DNA of 64,000 nucleotides from Geobacter sp. SVR. GTDB taxonomy: Bacteria; Desulfobacterota; Desulfuromonadia; Geobacterales; Pseudopelobacteraceae. Both the position numbers and the translations under genes were made by a program. The notes under the pieces were generated by a model. The model was not told the origin of the DNA, made no database searches, and worked only from the letters and a program-made list of their open reading frames with translations. Shown here piece after piece: positions 8,701-16,830 of the stretch (the stretch's first letter is position 1; each line of letters opens with the position of its first letter). The stretch spans positions 2,014,501-2,078,500 of the forward strand of contig NZ_AP024469.1 in NCBI RefSeq assembly GCF_016865365.1, written 5' to 3'.

Positions 8701-10494
8701 ATGGGAACAGGCAAGAGAAAACAGGGTACAGACCGGGAACTGGATCAGCTGGTGGCCGAACGGACCCGGGAACTGGAAGAGCGATGTGCTGCGCTGGAGC
8801 GGAGAGGGCTCAGGCTGAAAGAGTCCGTGCGCGAGCTGAAAAGATCCTGTTACCGCTATTGGAGCCTCTATAATTGGTCGCCGGTCGGGTACCTGGCGGT
8901 TGACCACGAACTGAGAATAGCGGAATTGAATATGGCAGCGGCACGGCTTCTGGGCGCGCGACGCTCGGATCTCGTCGGGAGCTCCCTGGAGCGGCTGTTG
9001 AACTCCGATAACCGGGAACGCCTGCAGGAGAGCTTCAGCAATTGCATGAAAAACAAGCATGACGAGGTGGAGGTGCAGGTTACGCTGCAGGAGAACCAGT
9101 ACCTGTATGTGCAGATCTTCTGCGAACCGTACCATATGCACGGCAAGCCCTCTACGCTCTACCGGATGGCGATCATCGACATCAGCAAGCTGAAGGAGGC
9201 GGAGAGCAAGCTACACCGCCTCAATCGCCTTTACGCGTTGCTGAGCGCCACCGGCAAGGCCATTGTCCACAACGCCGACCGAAAGGAACTGTTCGAGGAG
9301 ATCTGCCGCATTGCGGTGGAACAGGGGGGATTTACCAAGGCATGCATCGGATGGCTGGACAACGAAACCGGCATCGTCTCTTCGGTCGCCACAGCCGGCG
9401 TCCGCAACGAAGAGCTCTGCATCTGTTTCAACGAGAGCCTTTACAGCCCCGGACCGATAGCGGCGGCCATCAGGGACGGGCGCCACTACGTCAGTAACGA
9501 CTGTCTCAGGGACCCCAATACCGCCTACCGCCACAGCACGTGCGGACAGTACGGCATCAGAGCATCGGCGGTGTTTGCACTGACCCGGGCCGGAGCGCCG
9601 GTCGGCGCTTTCAGTCTGGCGGCCGGCGAATACGGATACTTCGACCCCCAGATGGTCGACCTGCTGGACCAGATGGTGGCTGATATCTCCTTTGCGCTGG
9701 AGCACATGGAACAGGAGGACCGGCGGCGGGAAGCGGAAGTGGCGCTGCAGCGGGAAACCCTCGAAAAACTGCATGCCGTGGTCGAACTGCGCCGCAAGGA
9801 GCAGCTCCTTCTAAACCAGAGCCGGCAGGCGGCCATGGGGGAACTGCTCGGCAATATCGCCCATCACTGGCGGCAGCCTCTGAATGTGATCGCACTGATC
9901 ATTCAGGATCTGGACCTGCAGTTCGACCAGGGGGTAACCCGCGAGTACCTGGCTGCCAGCACCCGGAAGGCAATGCAGGTGATCCTGCAGTTGTCCCAGA
10001 CCATCAACGACTTCCGGGATTTCTTCCGGCCCGATCATACCAGGAGCCTGTTCAGGCTCAACGATGCCGTTGCCAGAACCATGTCGCTGGTGGAGGCGAG
10101 CTTCAGGAACTTCCAGTTCAGTACCAGTGTCAGCTCCGAAGAGGATATCTTCGTCAACGGCTATCAGCATGAATTCTCGCAGGTGCTGCTGAACATCATG
10201 CTCAATGCCCGCGATGCCTTTGCCGAACGGCGGGTAACGGACCCGAAGCTGGAGATTCATCTGTTCAGGGAGGGGGAGTGGTGTGTCGTAACAGTGGTCG
10301 ATAATGCGGGGGGCATTCCCGAAGATATCCTGCCGCTGATTTTCGACCCCTATTTTACGACCAAAGGGCCTGACAGGGGGAGCGGCATCGGATTGTACAT
10401 GGCCAAGACCATCATCGAAAACAACATGAACGGCAGGCTCACCGTGACCAACACCGGACAGGGGGCCGAGTTCAGGATAGAACTGCCCGCCTGA
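8701..10494 (+). CDS. PAS-GAF sensor histidine kinase
   Basis: The 597-residue kinase has no membrane segment and is probably cytoplasmic. A coiled coil (residues 5-45) leads into a PAS domain (about 50-165: SPVGYLAVDHELRIAELN), a GAF domain (about 180-350), a second coiled coil, and a HisKA-like H-box AHHWRQPLNVIAL with the likely phospho-acceptor His388. The ATPase domain shows the N-box NIMLNARDAF, the G1 box DNAGGIPEDILPLIFDPYFTTKG and the G2 box GSGIGLYMAKTI. The ATG at 8701 follows the previous stop by 32 bases; a start at 8626 overlapping that gene is less likely. No response regulator is adjacent, so its partner lies elsewhere. Confidence 0.85.
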   Translation: MGTGKRKQGTDRELDQLVAERTRELEERCAALERRGLRLKESVRELKRSCYRYWSLYNWSPVGYLAVDHELRIAELNMAAARLLGARRSDLVGSSLERLLNSDNRERLQESFSNCMKNKHDEVEVQVTLQENQYLYVQIFCEPYHMHGKPSTLYRMAIIDISKLKEAESKLHRLNRLYALLSATGKAIVHNADRKELFEEICRIAVEQGGFTKACIGWLDNETGIVSSVATAGVRNEELCICFNESLYSPGPIAAAIRDGRHYVSNDCLRDPNTAYRHSTCGQYGIRASAVFALTRAGAPVGAFSLAAGEYGYFDPQMVDLLDQMVADISFALEHMEQEDRRREAEVALQRETLEKLHAVVELRRKEQLLLNQSRQAAMGELLGNIAHHWRQPLNVIALIIQDLDLQFDQGVTREYLAASTRKAMQVILQLSQTINDFRDFFRPDHTRSLFRLNDAVARTMSLVEASFRNFQFSTSVSSEEDIFVNGYQHEFSQVLLNIMLNARDAFAERRVTDPKLEIHLFREGEWCVVTVVDNAGGIPEDILPLIFDPYFTTKGPDRGSGIGLYMAKTIIENNMNGRLTVTNTGQGAEFRIELPA

Positions 10495-10501
10495 GGGGTG
10501 G

Positions 10502-11137
10502 TCAACGGATCAGGTTGTTGTCCAGCTCGTTGCGGTCGTCCGCCTGGCGGGGGAAGTGGTGCGCCAGTTCTTTGCCGCAGCCGGCAATGACGTTGCACAG
10601 GGCATCGCAGGCGCGATCTTCCTTGAGCCCGGCGGCGAGTTCGGCTGCCAGCCGGTGCCAGAAATGGGGGGCAATCCGGGCATTGATGCCGCGGTCGCCC
10701 AGGATCCATACCTTGTGTTCCAACAGGGATATGAAGATCAGGATGCCGGTCTCGTTGCTGGTCTTGTGCAGGCGTTTTTCGTAAAAGGCCCTCAGTGCCC
10801 GCTCCCGCACCGCTTCATCGGTTCTCCATTTGCTGAGAAAGGGCAGTTTCAGGTGGGGAAAACGCTTGAAGATGTTTCGGCAGGGAAAGTACAGGGCAAA
10901 TACCAGTGGCACGTAGGTCCAGACCGCTTCGTGCCGTGCCGCAACCGCAACGATGATCGAGACCAGTCCCGACAGCAGGACTCCACCCAGGACCTCTGCT
11001 TCACGATAGCGGTCGCTGCGGTCCACCACCATCGGAGCGATCTCGCCCGCCGTGCCGGATTCCGCCAGCTCCACCGCCAGCCGGATCCGCTCCCGCTCCT
11101 CGTCGCTGAAAAAATCCCGGGCTTTTCTGTTCGTCAT
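10502..11137 (-). CDS. TPM-domain membrane protein
   Basis: The 211-residue product has an N-terminal SDEERERIRLAVELAESGTAGEIAPMV motif typical of the TPM (YgcG-like) domain, two membrane segments at about residues 48-85, and then a second TPM half containing NETGILIFISLLEHKVWILGDRGIN. It is co-directional with, and 27 bp downstream of, a larger TPM protein; such pairs are common. AGAGG lies 6 bases upstream of the ATG at 11137. The molecular role is not firmly known; related domains are linked to envelope maintenance or phosphatase activity. Its 3' end faces the histidine kinase, 8 bp away. Confidence 0.8.
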   Translation of the reverse strand: MTNRKARDFFSDEERERIRLAVELAESGTAGEIAPMVVDRSDRYREAEVLGGVLLSGLVSIIVAVAARHEAVWTYVPLVFALYFPCRNIFKRFPHLKLPFLSKWRTDEAVRERALRAFYEKRLHKTSNETGILIFISLLEHKVWILGDRGINARIAPHFWHRLAAELAAGLKEDRACDALCNVIAGCGKELAHHFPRQADDRNELDNNLIR

Positions 11138-11164
11138 GGCATGCCTCTGAAATTCACTGTCCCT

Positions 11165-12037
11165 CTACCAGTCCCCCGAAGCTCCCCCTCCGCCGAAATC
11201 ACCTCCTCCGCCGGAGAAACCGCCGCCACCGTAACCTCCTCCGCCGAAGCCGCCGCCAAAGCCGCCCCCTCCTATGAAAGGACCGCCGCCGAAAAAGCCT
11301 CCGCCCCGTCCACCGCCGCCGAACAGGAACGCCAGCAACAGGCCCAGCAAAAATCCCCCTGCAGCCAGTACCGCGATCGCCGCCAGGGCGAGCCCGGGAA
11401 AGGCGAGAAAGGCGATCGTCGGAGCCCCCACGGCGCCTGCCAGCCCTCCCAGGAAGCGGGAAATGGAACCGAGAAAAACGCAGGCCACCAGCAGGAATAT
11501 CAGCATGGTGGCGACGCCGGGCATGCTGCGCTTGCCGGGTCGATGCTCGTTTCCGGTGCCGTGGTACTCCCCTTTGACCGCCTCCATGATGGCGGTTGTG
11601 CCGGCGATGATGCCCCCTTCGAAATCGCCGGCCTTGAAGCGGGGGGTAATCTCCCCCCTGATGATCCGGCCCGATACCAGGTCGGTCAGGCGCCCCTCCA
11701 GCCCCATTCCGACCTCAATCCTGACCCGGCGGTCGTCCCTGGCGATCAGCAGGATGACGCCGTTGTCCACCCCTTTGCGGCCGATCCGCCACGCTTCGGC
11801 AACCTTGATCGAGAATTCCTCCAGGTTTTCGCCCGCCAGGGTCGGAACGGTGAGCAGCACGATCTGGGTGGAGTCACTCTGCTCGAATGCGGCCAGGCTC
11901 CGCTCCAGTGTGCGGGCCGTGTCGGCAGAGAGCATGCCGGCATAGTCGTTGACGTGCGCAACCAGCGGTGGCACGTCAAGGCCGAAGGCCAGGCGGGGAA
12001 GCAGCAACAGGAAAAAAAGGAGGATCAGCTTGTTCAT
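11165..12037 (-). CDS. Exported TPM-domain protein with Gly-rich tail
   Basis: The 290-residue product has a signal peptide (MNKLILLFFLLLLPRLAFG). The TPM domain follows (VNDYAGMLSADTARTLERSL, then VDNGVILLIARDDRRVRIEVG and GRIIRGEITPRF, to about residue 165). Two membrane segments lie at about 185-235, and the tail is GGGFGGG-like, ending in GGASGDW. This is the standard YgcG-type layout: the TPM domain faces the periplasm and the Gly-rich tail the cytoplasm. The ATG at 12037 is chosen because AAGGG lies upstream; an in-frame TTG at 12058 is the alternative. A lemA gene, often next to these, is not seen here. Confidence 0.8.
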   Translation of the reverse strand: MNKLILLFFLLLLPRLAFGLDVPPLVAHVNDYAGMLSADTARTLERSLAAFEQSDSTQIVLLTVPTLAGENLEEFSIKVAEAWRIGRKGVDNGVILLIARDDRRVRIEVGMGLEGRLTDLVSGRIIRGEITPRFKAGDFEGGIIAGTTAIMEAVKGEYHGTGNEHRPGKRSMPGVATMLIFLLVACVFLGSISRFLGGLAGAVGAPTIAFLAFPGLALAAIAVLAAGGFLLGLLLAFLFGGGGRGGGFFGGGPFIGGGGFGGGFGGGGYGGGGFSGGGGDFGGGGASGDW

Positions 12038-12062
12038 GGGCGCCCTTGGGGTTTTCAAAGGG

Positions 12063-12206
12063 GTTTAACCCCTCCTGTCCTCCCCTTAGCCTAAGGGGAG
12101 GGACGCTTCGGCGGAACGTCGGTGGAACTTCCAGCAACGTCCTTATAGTAGCCCCCTCTTAAGATAAGAGGACCCATAGGGCCTAAAGGGGACAGGGGGA
12201 GTTACG
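12063..12206. repeat. Intergenic inverted-repeat element
   Basis: The gap between the TPM and PKS genes is bounded by imperfect inverted ends: GTTTAACCCCTCCTGTCC near 12062-12079, and the reverse of GTAACTCCCCCTGTCC near 12206. Internal hairpins include CTCCCCTTAG/CTAAGGGGAG (about 12080-12100) and CCTCTTA/TAAGAGG (about 12148-12170). It looks like a non-coding dispersed palindromic element. It could also act as the terminator for the PKS gene. Confidence 0.5.
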
Positions 12207-12207
12207 A

Positions 12208-13269
12208 CTAAACCTTCCTCAACAAACAGGCATGGGCCGAAAGTCCTGCGCCGTAGGCCAGCATCAGGCACCAGTCCCCGGGCAGGACACCGTTTTGGGC
12301 GATGTCGTTCAGGACGAACCAGACCGTGGGGGAGGACATGTTGCCGTATTCCGCCAGCATCCTGCGCGTTGGCTGCAGTTTCTCCTCCGGAATGCCGATC
12401 CGGTCCCGCACCGCCTCGATGATCTTTACGCCGCCGGTGTGCAGCGCCCAGTGGGCGATGTCTCCCTCGGCGATTCCCTGTGAAGCGAGCAGTTCGCCCA
12501 CCACCTGTGCTGCAGCCGCGCCGACCATGCCCGGCAGTTCTGTGGAAAGCTGGTTGTGGAGCTGCCCCTGCTTGTGGACGAAACGGACCGCGTCGCGCTG
12601 CTCCGGCACATAGCGTCCTGCCGAAGAAACCAGTTCGAATCCCTGCGGCCTTGTCCAAAGCACCGCCGCAGCCGCTCCGTCGCCGAACAGGGCATTGGAG
12701 AGAATCAGGCTGAGATCGTTATCCATCTGAAATGCGGCACTGCAGATCTCCACCGATACGCTCACGACAGCACCGTCTGGCTGGCTTCTCAGCAGTGCCT
12801 CCGACACCTGCAGGTTGGGGATGGCGCCGCCGCAGCCGCTCCCCACCAGATCGTAGATGCCGATGGTGCGGGAGAACCCCAGCTTTTCGACAAGATAGGA
12901 GGAAATACCGGGGCAGAGGTAACCGGTACACGTATTTACCACCAGCCCCTTTACGTCGTCAAGTGACAGGCCGGCCTTGTCAAGCGCTTCGGTGACCGCC
13001 CGGGCCGCCAGAGCGACCGATTGCCCGGTGAAGCGCTCCATGCGCTGATCCGGCGACTCATGCATGATGTCGGAGAGCTCCTGTACGGCAAAGTGCCGCT
13101 TGCGGATGGCGGGATGGGAAAAGGCTGCGCGGATCAGGCCCAGGCTGCGCTGGGTCAGGTGCGGGGCGTAATGTTCCCGTATCAGCTCGGCCGCGAGGTC
13201 CTGACCGGCGCTCACGGGGGGGACGACACAGGCGATGGAGCCGATATGGACGGGGCAGTTTTTGCTCAC
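12208..13269 (-). CDS. Type III polyketide synthase (chalcone/stilbene synthase family)
   Basis: The product has 353 residues from a GTG at 13269, which has GGAAGG 6 bases upstream; ATG codons at 13275 and 13287 are alternatives. In the 359-residue numbering the catalytic triad is complete: Cys152 in GSGCGGAIPNLQ, His283 in ALHTGG and Asn316 in EYGNMSSPT. These enzymes condense a CoA-activated starter with malonyl-CoA and cyclise to pyrones, resorcinols or phloroglucinols, working without an acyl carrier protein. The bacterial form of this length often makes alkylresorcinols or alkylpyrones, but the product cannot be read from sequence. It is co-directional with a B12 radical SAM gene (44 bp) and divergent from a methyltransferase and a U32 gene. 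Confidence 0.92.
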   Translation of the reverse strand: MSKNCPVHIGSIACVVPPVSAGQDLAAELIREHYAPHLTQRSLGLIRAAFSHPAIRKRHFAVQELSDIMHESPDQRMERFTGQSVALAARAVTEALDKAGLSLDDVKGLVVNTCTGYLCPGISSYLVEKLGFSRTIGIYDLVGSGCGGAIPNLQVSEALLRSQPDGAVVSVSVEICSAAFQMDNDLSLILSNALFGDGAAAAVLWTRPQGFELVSSAGRYVPEQRDAVRFVHKQGQLHNQLSTELPGMVGAAAAQVVGELLASQGIAEGDIAHWALHTGGVKIIEAVRDRIGIPEEKLQPTRRMLAEYGNMSSPTVWFVLNDIAQNGVLPGDWCLMLAYGAGLSAHACLLRKV

Positions 13270-13313
13270 GGTCATCCTTCCTGGCATGGGGGGCGCGAAA
13301 AAGGTTGTTACGG

Positions 13314-14741
13314 TTATACGTCCATCCCGGCCAGTCTCAGTCCGCGCCTGATGAAGCGGGTGAATCTCCAGAGCGGCGGACGCAGCCCCAGTGCGGAGCC
13401 CGTCCGGTTGATGGCCGGCAGGCAGGAGAGCCCCAGAGTCGCCATGTTGATGAAGTTCATATGGCCTGCCAGGGAGCGCCCCAGCTCCTGTCTGATCCAG
13501 TGCCTGTCGATGCGGGGGGACAGGTAGAATACGGGAGAGAGCATATCCGCCGCAGGCTGACTCAGCACCCCCTCCCGCCGGGCGATGGATTCCAGTTCCG
13601 TGCCGGGATAGATGCGGATGCCGGTGTTGAAGAAGGCTACGTCACCGGGGCGGATCCGTTGCTCCGCAAAGGCCAGGGTCTCCCGGAGCGTGTCCCTGGT
13701 TTCGCCCGGTCCTCCCAGCAGGAAGATCCAGGCGCAGGGGATGTCGTGCCGCCGCACCACTTCGGCCGCATGGTGCACCTCACGGCTGGTGAAACCTTTT
13801 CTCATGCGGAGGAGCACTGTGTCGCTGGCGCTTTCCACGGTGATGCCCATGCCGGTGAACCCTGCCCGTTCCATGGCCCCTGCCAGGGCATCATCGAAAT
13901 TGAGCGGATTGATCTCCAGGCATTGAAGGCGGGCGCCGTGCCTGATGGCGGCCAGTTCGCGGCAGATGTTCATGGCATGCTCGGGAGAGGCGTTGAAAAC
14001 GCTGTCCACGAACTCGATATCCCTGAGTCCCTGGCCGGACAAGCGGGCGACCGCTTTGGCCACCCCGGCCGGCGAGCGGAAACTGCAGCGGCGGCCTTCG
14101 ATCAGGGGATAGCTGCAGTAGACACACTGAAACGGGCAGCCGGTCCGGGTCTGGATCGGTACCGTGGCCTGCTGCGAGCGGTAGGCGGAGAGATTCAGCC
14201 AGCGCCGGTAGTCCGGTGCCGGACAGGGACCGGTAAAGTCCCCTGGGTCCGGGGAAGTACGGCGGAAATTTCCATCCTTGATGCAGGCGATGCCGGATAT
14301 GTCGCTGAATCCGCGCTTGTTGTGCAGTCTCTCCAGGAGCAGCGGGAAAACAGTTTCGCCCACCCCGGTCACGGCGCACAGTGCGCCGGTCAGGCGCAGC
14401 AACTGCTCGGGCATGATGCCCAGGGCCGCTCCTCCCAGCACGATCGGGGCTTCGGTCCGGCTGCGCACGGCGTGCAGGCAGCTCAGAAGATCGTCCTTGA
14501 AACAGACCGTGTCCTCCATGTCGTTGTTGTCGATGTTGCGCACCGACAGACCGACGATGTCCGGCCGGAAAGTCTCGACCGCCTCCCGTACGGCCGGTCC
14601 GGGCTGTCCGGCGAACATCAGATCCAGCAGGCGCACGCAGTGCCCGGCACGCTCGGCAGCTTCCGCCACGATGCAGGCGCCGGCCGGCATTACCGCCATC
14701 GGAAGTACGCTGCGATTGGTGCTGATCAGGAGAACCTTCAT
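13314..14741 (-). CDS. B12-binding-type radical SAM enzyme, PKS-associated
   Basis: The 475-residue product has an N-terminal cobalamin-binding-like domain (MKVLLISTN, FRPDIVGLSVRNIDNND, APIVLGGAALGIMPEQLL) and a radical SAM domain with Cys202, Cys206 and Cys209 (CPFQCVYC). Later landmarks are GITVESASD and WIFLLGGPGETRDTL. The ATG at 14741 is preferred to a TTG three codons upstream. It lies upstream of, and probably in one transcript with, the type III PKS. Enzymes of this class methylate unactivated carbons or rearrange lipids. A tailoring step on the polyketide or its fatty starter is plausible but unproven. Its 150-bp upstream gap is shared with the divergent methyltransferase. Confidence 0.85.
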   Translation of the reverse strand: MKVLLISTNRSVLPMAVMPAGACIVAEAAERAGHCVRLLDLMFAGQPGPAVREAVETFRPDIVGLSVRNIDNNDMEDTVCFKDDLLSCLHAVRSRTEAPIVLGGAALGIMPEQLLRLTGALCAVTGVGETVFPLLLERLHNKRGFSDISGIACIKDGNFRRTSPDPGDFTGPCPAPDYRRWLNLSAYRSQQATVPIQTRTGCPFQCVYCSYPLIEGRRCSFRSPAGVAKAVARLSGQGLRDIEFVDSVFNASPEHAMNICRELAAIRHGARLQCLEINPLNFDDALAGAMERAGFTGMGITVESASDTVLLRMRKGFTSREVHHAAEVVRRHDIPCAWIFLLGGPGETRDTLRETLAFAEQRIRPGDVAFFNTGIRIYPGTELESIARREGVLSQPAADMLSPVFYLSPRIDRHWIRQELGRSLAGHMNFINMATLGLSCLPAINRTGSALGLRPPLWRFTRFIRRGLRLAGMDV

Positions 14742-14892
14742 AACATGCAAATGATACAGCGGTTCCGGCGCAAGTCAAAACGCGCCCGGATCGAAGTCCG
14801 GGACCGATTGCGGTCCGGGGATAGTGTGCTACAAAGAAGAAAAGGACTGCTGCGCTTGACCATTTCCCGGATTGTGACGGGAATGGAGCCCA
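14742..14892. promoter_or_regulatory. Divergent intergenic region of the PKS cluster
   Basis: This 151-bp gap separates the radical SAM/PKS pair from the methyltransferase/U32 set. Both start codons face outward, so it must contain promoters for both arms unless an outside promoter reads in. It holds an inverted repeat at 14785-14818 (GGATCGAAGTCCGGGACCGA and a CGGTCC-type partner). I cannot assign -35/-10 boxes with confidence. Confidence 0.45.
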
Positions 14893-15606
14893 ATGCCGAT
14901 CATACCTGTCAGACATACCGAACCGGAATTGCTCGACCTGCCGCTCCAGGAGTACTCGCCCGAGGAGCTGGAAGGGACGCTGGCGGACATACGCCTCGTC
15001 AACCGGTATCTGGGGGATATCACTGCGGTCATAAAGCACCTGTCGGTCATGGCCGGCGCTGCGGCGGGCAGTCCGCTGAGGGTGCTCGATCTGGCCACCG
15101 GATCGGCCGACATTCCGGCGGCCATAGTCGATTGGGCGCGCGTGCGGTCGCTTCCGATCCGGATCACCGCCATTGACTACAACCCCCGTACGGTGGAGGT
15201 GGCCCGGCAGAGGATCGGCGATTATCCGGAAATAGAGCTGGCCGTGGCCGATGCGCTCAGCCTGCCGTTTCCCGAAAAAAGCTTCGATATCGTGCTGTGC
15301 AGCAAGACGATCCACCATTTCACCGAAGGCCAGGTTGTCCGGCTGCTGCAGGAGGTCTCCCGGGTGGCGACACGCGGCTATATCGTCATGGACCTGCGGC
15401 GGAGCTGGATCCCCTATCTTTTGATCCGGCTGCTGACCAGGATCTTCACCGGGAACCGGCTGACCCGTTACGACGGTCCGCTCTCGGTGCTGCGCTCGTT
15501 TACTGTCAATGAGCTTACCTCGTTGGCCGAAGCGGCCGGGCTTTCCGGATTCAGGGTTTCGCCGGAGCCGTTCTGGCGGATCGTACTGGCGGGGGAGGTC
15601 CGGTGA
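14893..15606 (+). CDS. SAM-dependent class I methyltransferase (UbiE/COQ5-like)
   Basis: The 237-residue product has motif I VLDLATGSADIP (residues 65-76), an acidic motif II region ITAIDYNPRTVEVA, and ADALSLPFPEKSFDIVLCSKTIHHF, which is the style of quinone methyltransferases of the UbiE group. It would transfer a methyl group from SAM to a ring carbon or hydroxyl. Its stop codon overlaps the GTG start of the U32 gene by 4 bases (GTGA), so the two are translationally coupled. Location opposite a type III PKS suggests an aromatic polyketide as acceptor. Length is usual for the family. Confidence 0.85.
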   Translation: MPIIPVRHTEPELLDLPLQEYSPEELEGTLADIRLVNRYLGDITAVIKHLSVMAGAAAGSPLRVLDLATGSADIPAAIVDWARVRSLPIRITAIDYNPRTVEVARQRIGDYPEIELAVADALSLPFPEKSFDIVLCSKTIHHFTEGQVVRLLQEVSRVATRGYIVMDLRRSWIPYLLIRLLTRIFTGNRLTRYDGPLSVLRSFTVNELTSLAEAAGLSGFRVSPEPFWRIVLAGEVR

Positions 15607-16829
15607 AACTGTCGGTTGCCACCAATTTCGAGCCCGACCTGCTGGATGCCCTCGCGGGTTTCCCGGTGGCGGAGCTGTTCGGCAAACTGCCAGCCGACCC
15701 TGTCGGAGGGGGGCGGGCATCCTTCATGCTGTCGCCGCTGTCTGTCAGGGCGTTCCGGGACCATGTCCGCAGTGCCGCGCAGCGGGGAATCGGATTCAAC
15801 TACCTGATCAACCCGGCCTGCATGGACAACCGCGAATACACCCGACAGGGGCAGGCCGATCTGGAGCGGCTGCTGGAACTGGTGGTGGAGTGCGGCGTGT
15901 CGTCGGTCACGGTTTCGTTGCCGTTTTTGCTGTCGATCGTCAAGAAGCGCTATCCGGCCCTCACGGTCCGGGTTGGCGTGTATGCGCGGGTGGATTGCGT
16001 GGTCAAGGCGCGCTTCTGGGAGGATCTCGGCGCCGACTGCATCACCCTCGAATCCATTGCCGTCAACCGGGACTTCGCCATGCTGGAGGCGATCCGCAGG
16101 AGTGTCGGACTGGAGCTGCAACTGATCGCGAATTCCAACTGCCTGATGTTCTGTCCCCTGTCGGGCCACCACATGGTCAACCTGTCGCATGCCTCCCAGA
16201 GCAGGCATGCCAGCCGCGGATTCATGATCGACTACTGCGCTCTGAACTGTTCCTCCCAAAAGCTGGCAGACCCTTCCCACTACCTCCGTTCCGAATTCAT
16301 CCGTCCCGAAGACCTGGGGATATACCGCGCGCTGGGATACGACTCCTTCAAGATCCTGGAACGGGGGGCGCCGACCCCGATCATGGCGGAACGGGTCCGG
16401 GCCTATAGCCGCGGCAGCTTCGACGGTAATCTGCTGGATCTGATCCAGCCCTATGGATACAAGGCACGTACCCGTGGAAAGGGAAATTCCGGGATGTTTC
16501 TGAAGTATTTCTTCCGGCCCGGCACCGTCGATCTTGCGGGGCTTCTGAGGCTCAAGAAACTGGCCGAAAAGCGCGGCCTGCTGGCACCTGTTTCCGGGGA
16601 CCCGGTCTATATCGACAACCGGCAGCTGGACGGTTTTCTGGCCGGCATGCAGGAGATCGACTGCCGTTCACGCGACTGCACGGCTTGCGGCTATTGCGCG
16701 GCCTGGAGCGCCAGAGCGGTCCGGGTGGACGAGCGATACCGGACCGAATTGCTGGCCCTCTACGCAGAGACCTTCGACCAGATGCATTCAGGGGGACTGT
16801 GGGGCATCGGCCGGAAAAGGACATCCTGA
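15603..16829 (+). CDS. U32-family Fe-S protein (UbiU/UbiV/peptidase U32-like)
   Basis: The 408-residue product starts at a GTG overlapping the methyltransferase stop. The TIM-barrel-like U32 core carries four cysteines in two CxxxC pairs, Cys180/Cys184 (SNCLMFC) and Cys212/Cys216 (YCALNC), fit to hold a 4Fe-4S cluster. It adds a C-terminal C-x4-C-x2-C-x2-C motif (Cys354, 359, 362, 365) that looks like a second metal or Fe-S site. Known U32 members UbiU, UbiV and RlhA carry out O2-independent hydroxylation of ubiquinone precursors or rRNA; older names call them collagenases. The context (PKS and methyltransferase) favours small-molecule hydroxylation over proteolysis. Substrate is inferred only. 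Confidence 0.82.
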   Translation: MKLSVATNFEPDLLDALAGFPVAELFGKLPADPVGGGRASFMLSPLSVRAFRDHVRSAAQRGIGFNYLINPACMDNREYTRQGQADLERLLELVVECGVSSVTVSLPFLLSIVKKRYPALTVRVGVYARVDCVVKARFWEDLGADCITLESIAVNRDFAMLEAIRRSVGLELQLIANSNCLMFCPLSGHHMVNLSHASQSRHASRGFMIDYCALNCSSQKLADPSHYLRSEFIRPEDLGIYRALGYDSFKILERGAPTPIMAERVRAYSRGSFDGNLLDLIQPYGYKARTRGKGNSGMFLKYFFRPGTVDLAGLLRLKKLAEKRGLLAPVSGDPVYIDNRQLDGFLAGMQEIDCRSRDCTACGYCAAWSARAVRVDERYRTELLALYAETFDQMHSGGLWGIGRKRTS

Positions 16830-16830
16830 T

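Noticed and set aside
13305-15176. Open frame of 623 codons on the plus strand
   Set aside because: Antisense to the B12 radical SAM gene and overlapping the methyltransferase start; no motif and no ribosome site.
13891-15720. Open frame of 609 codons on the minus strand
   Set aside because: Covers the methyltransferase antisense and the radical SAM gene in another frame; its residues are compositionally biased and match nothing.
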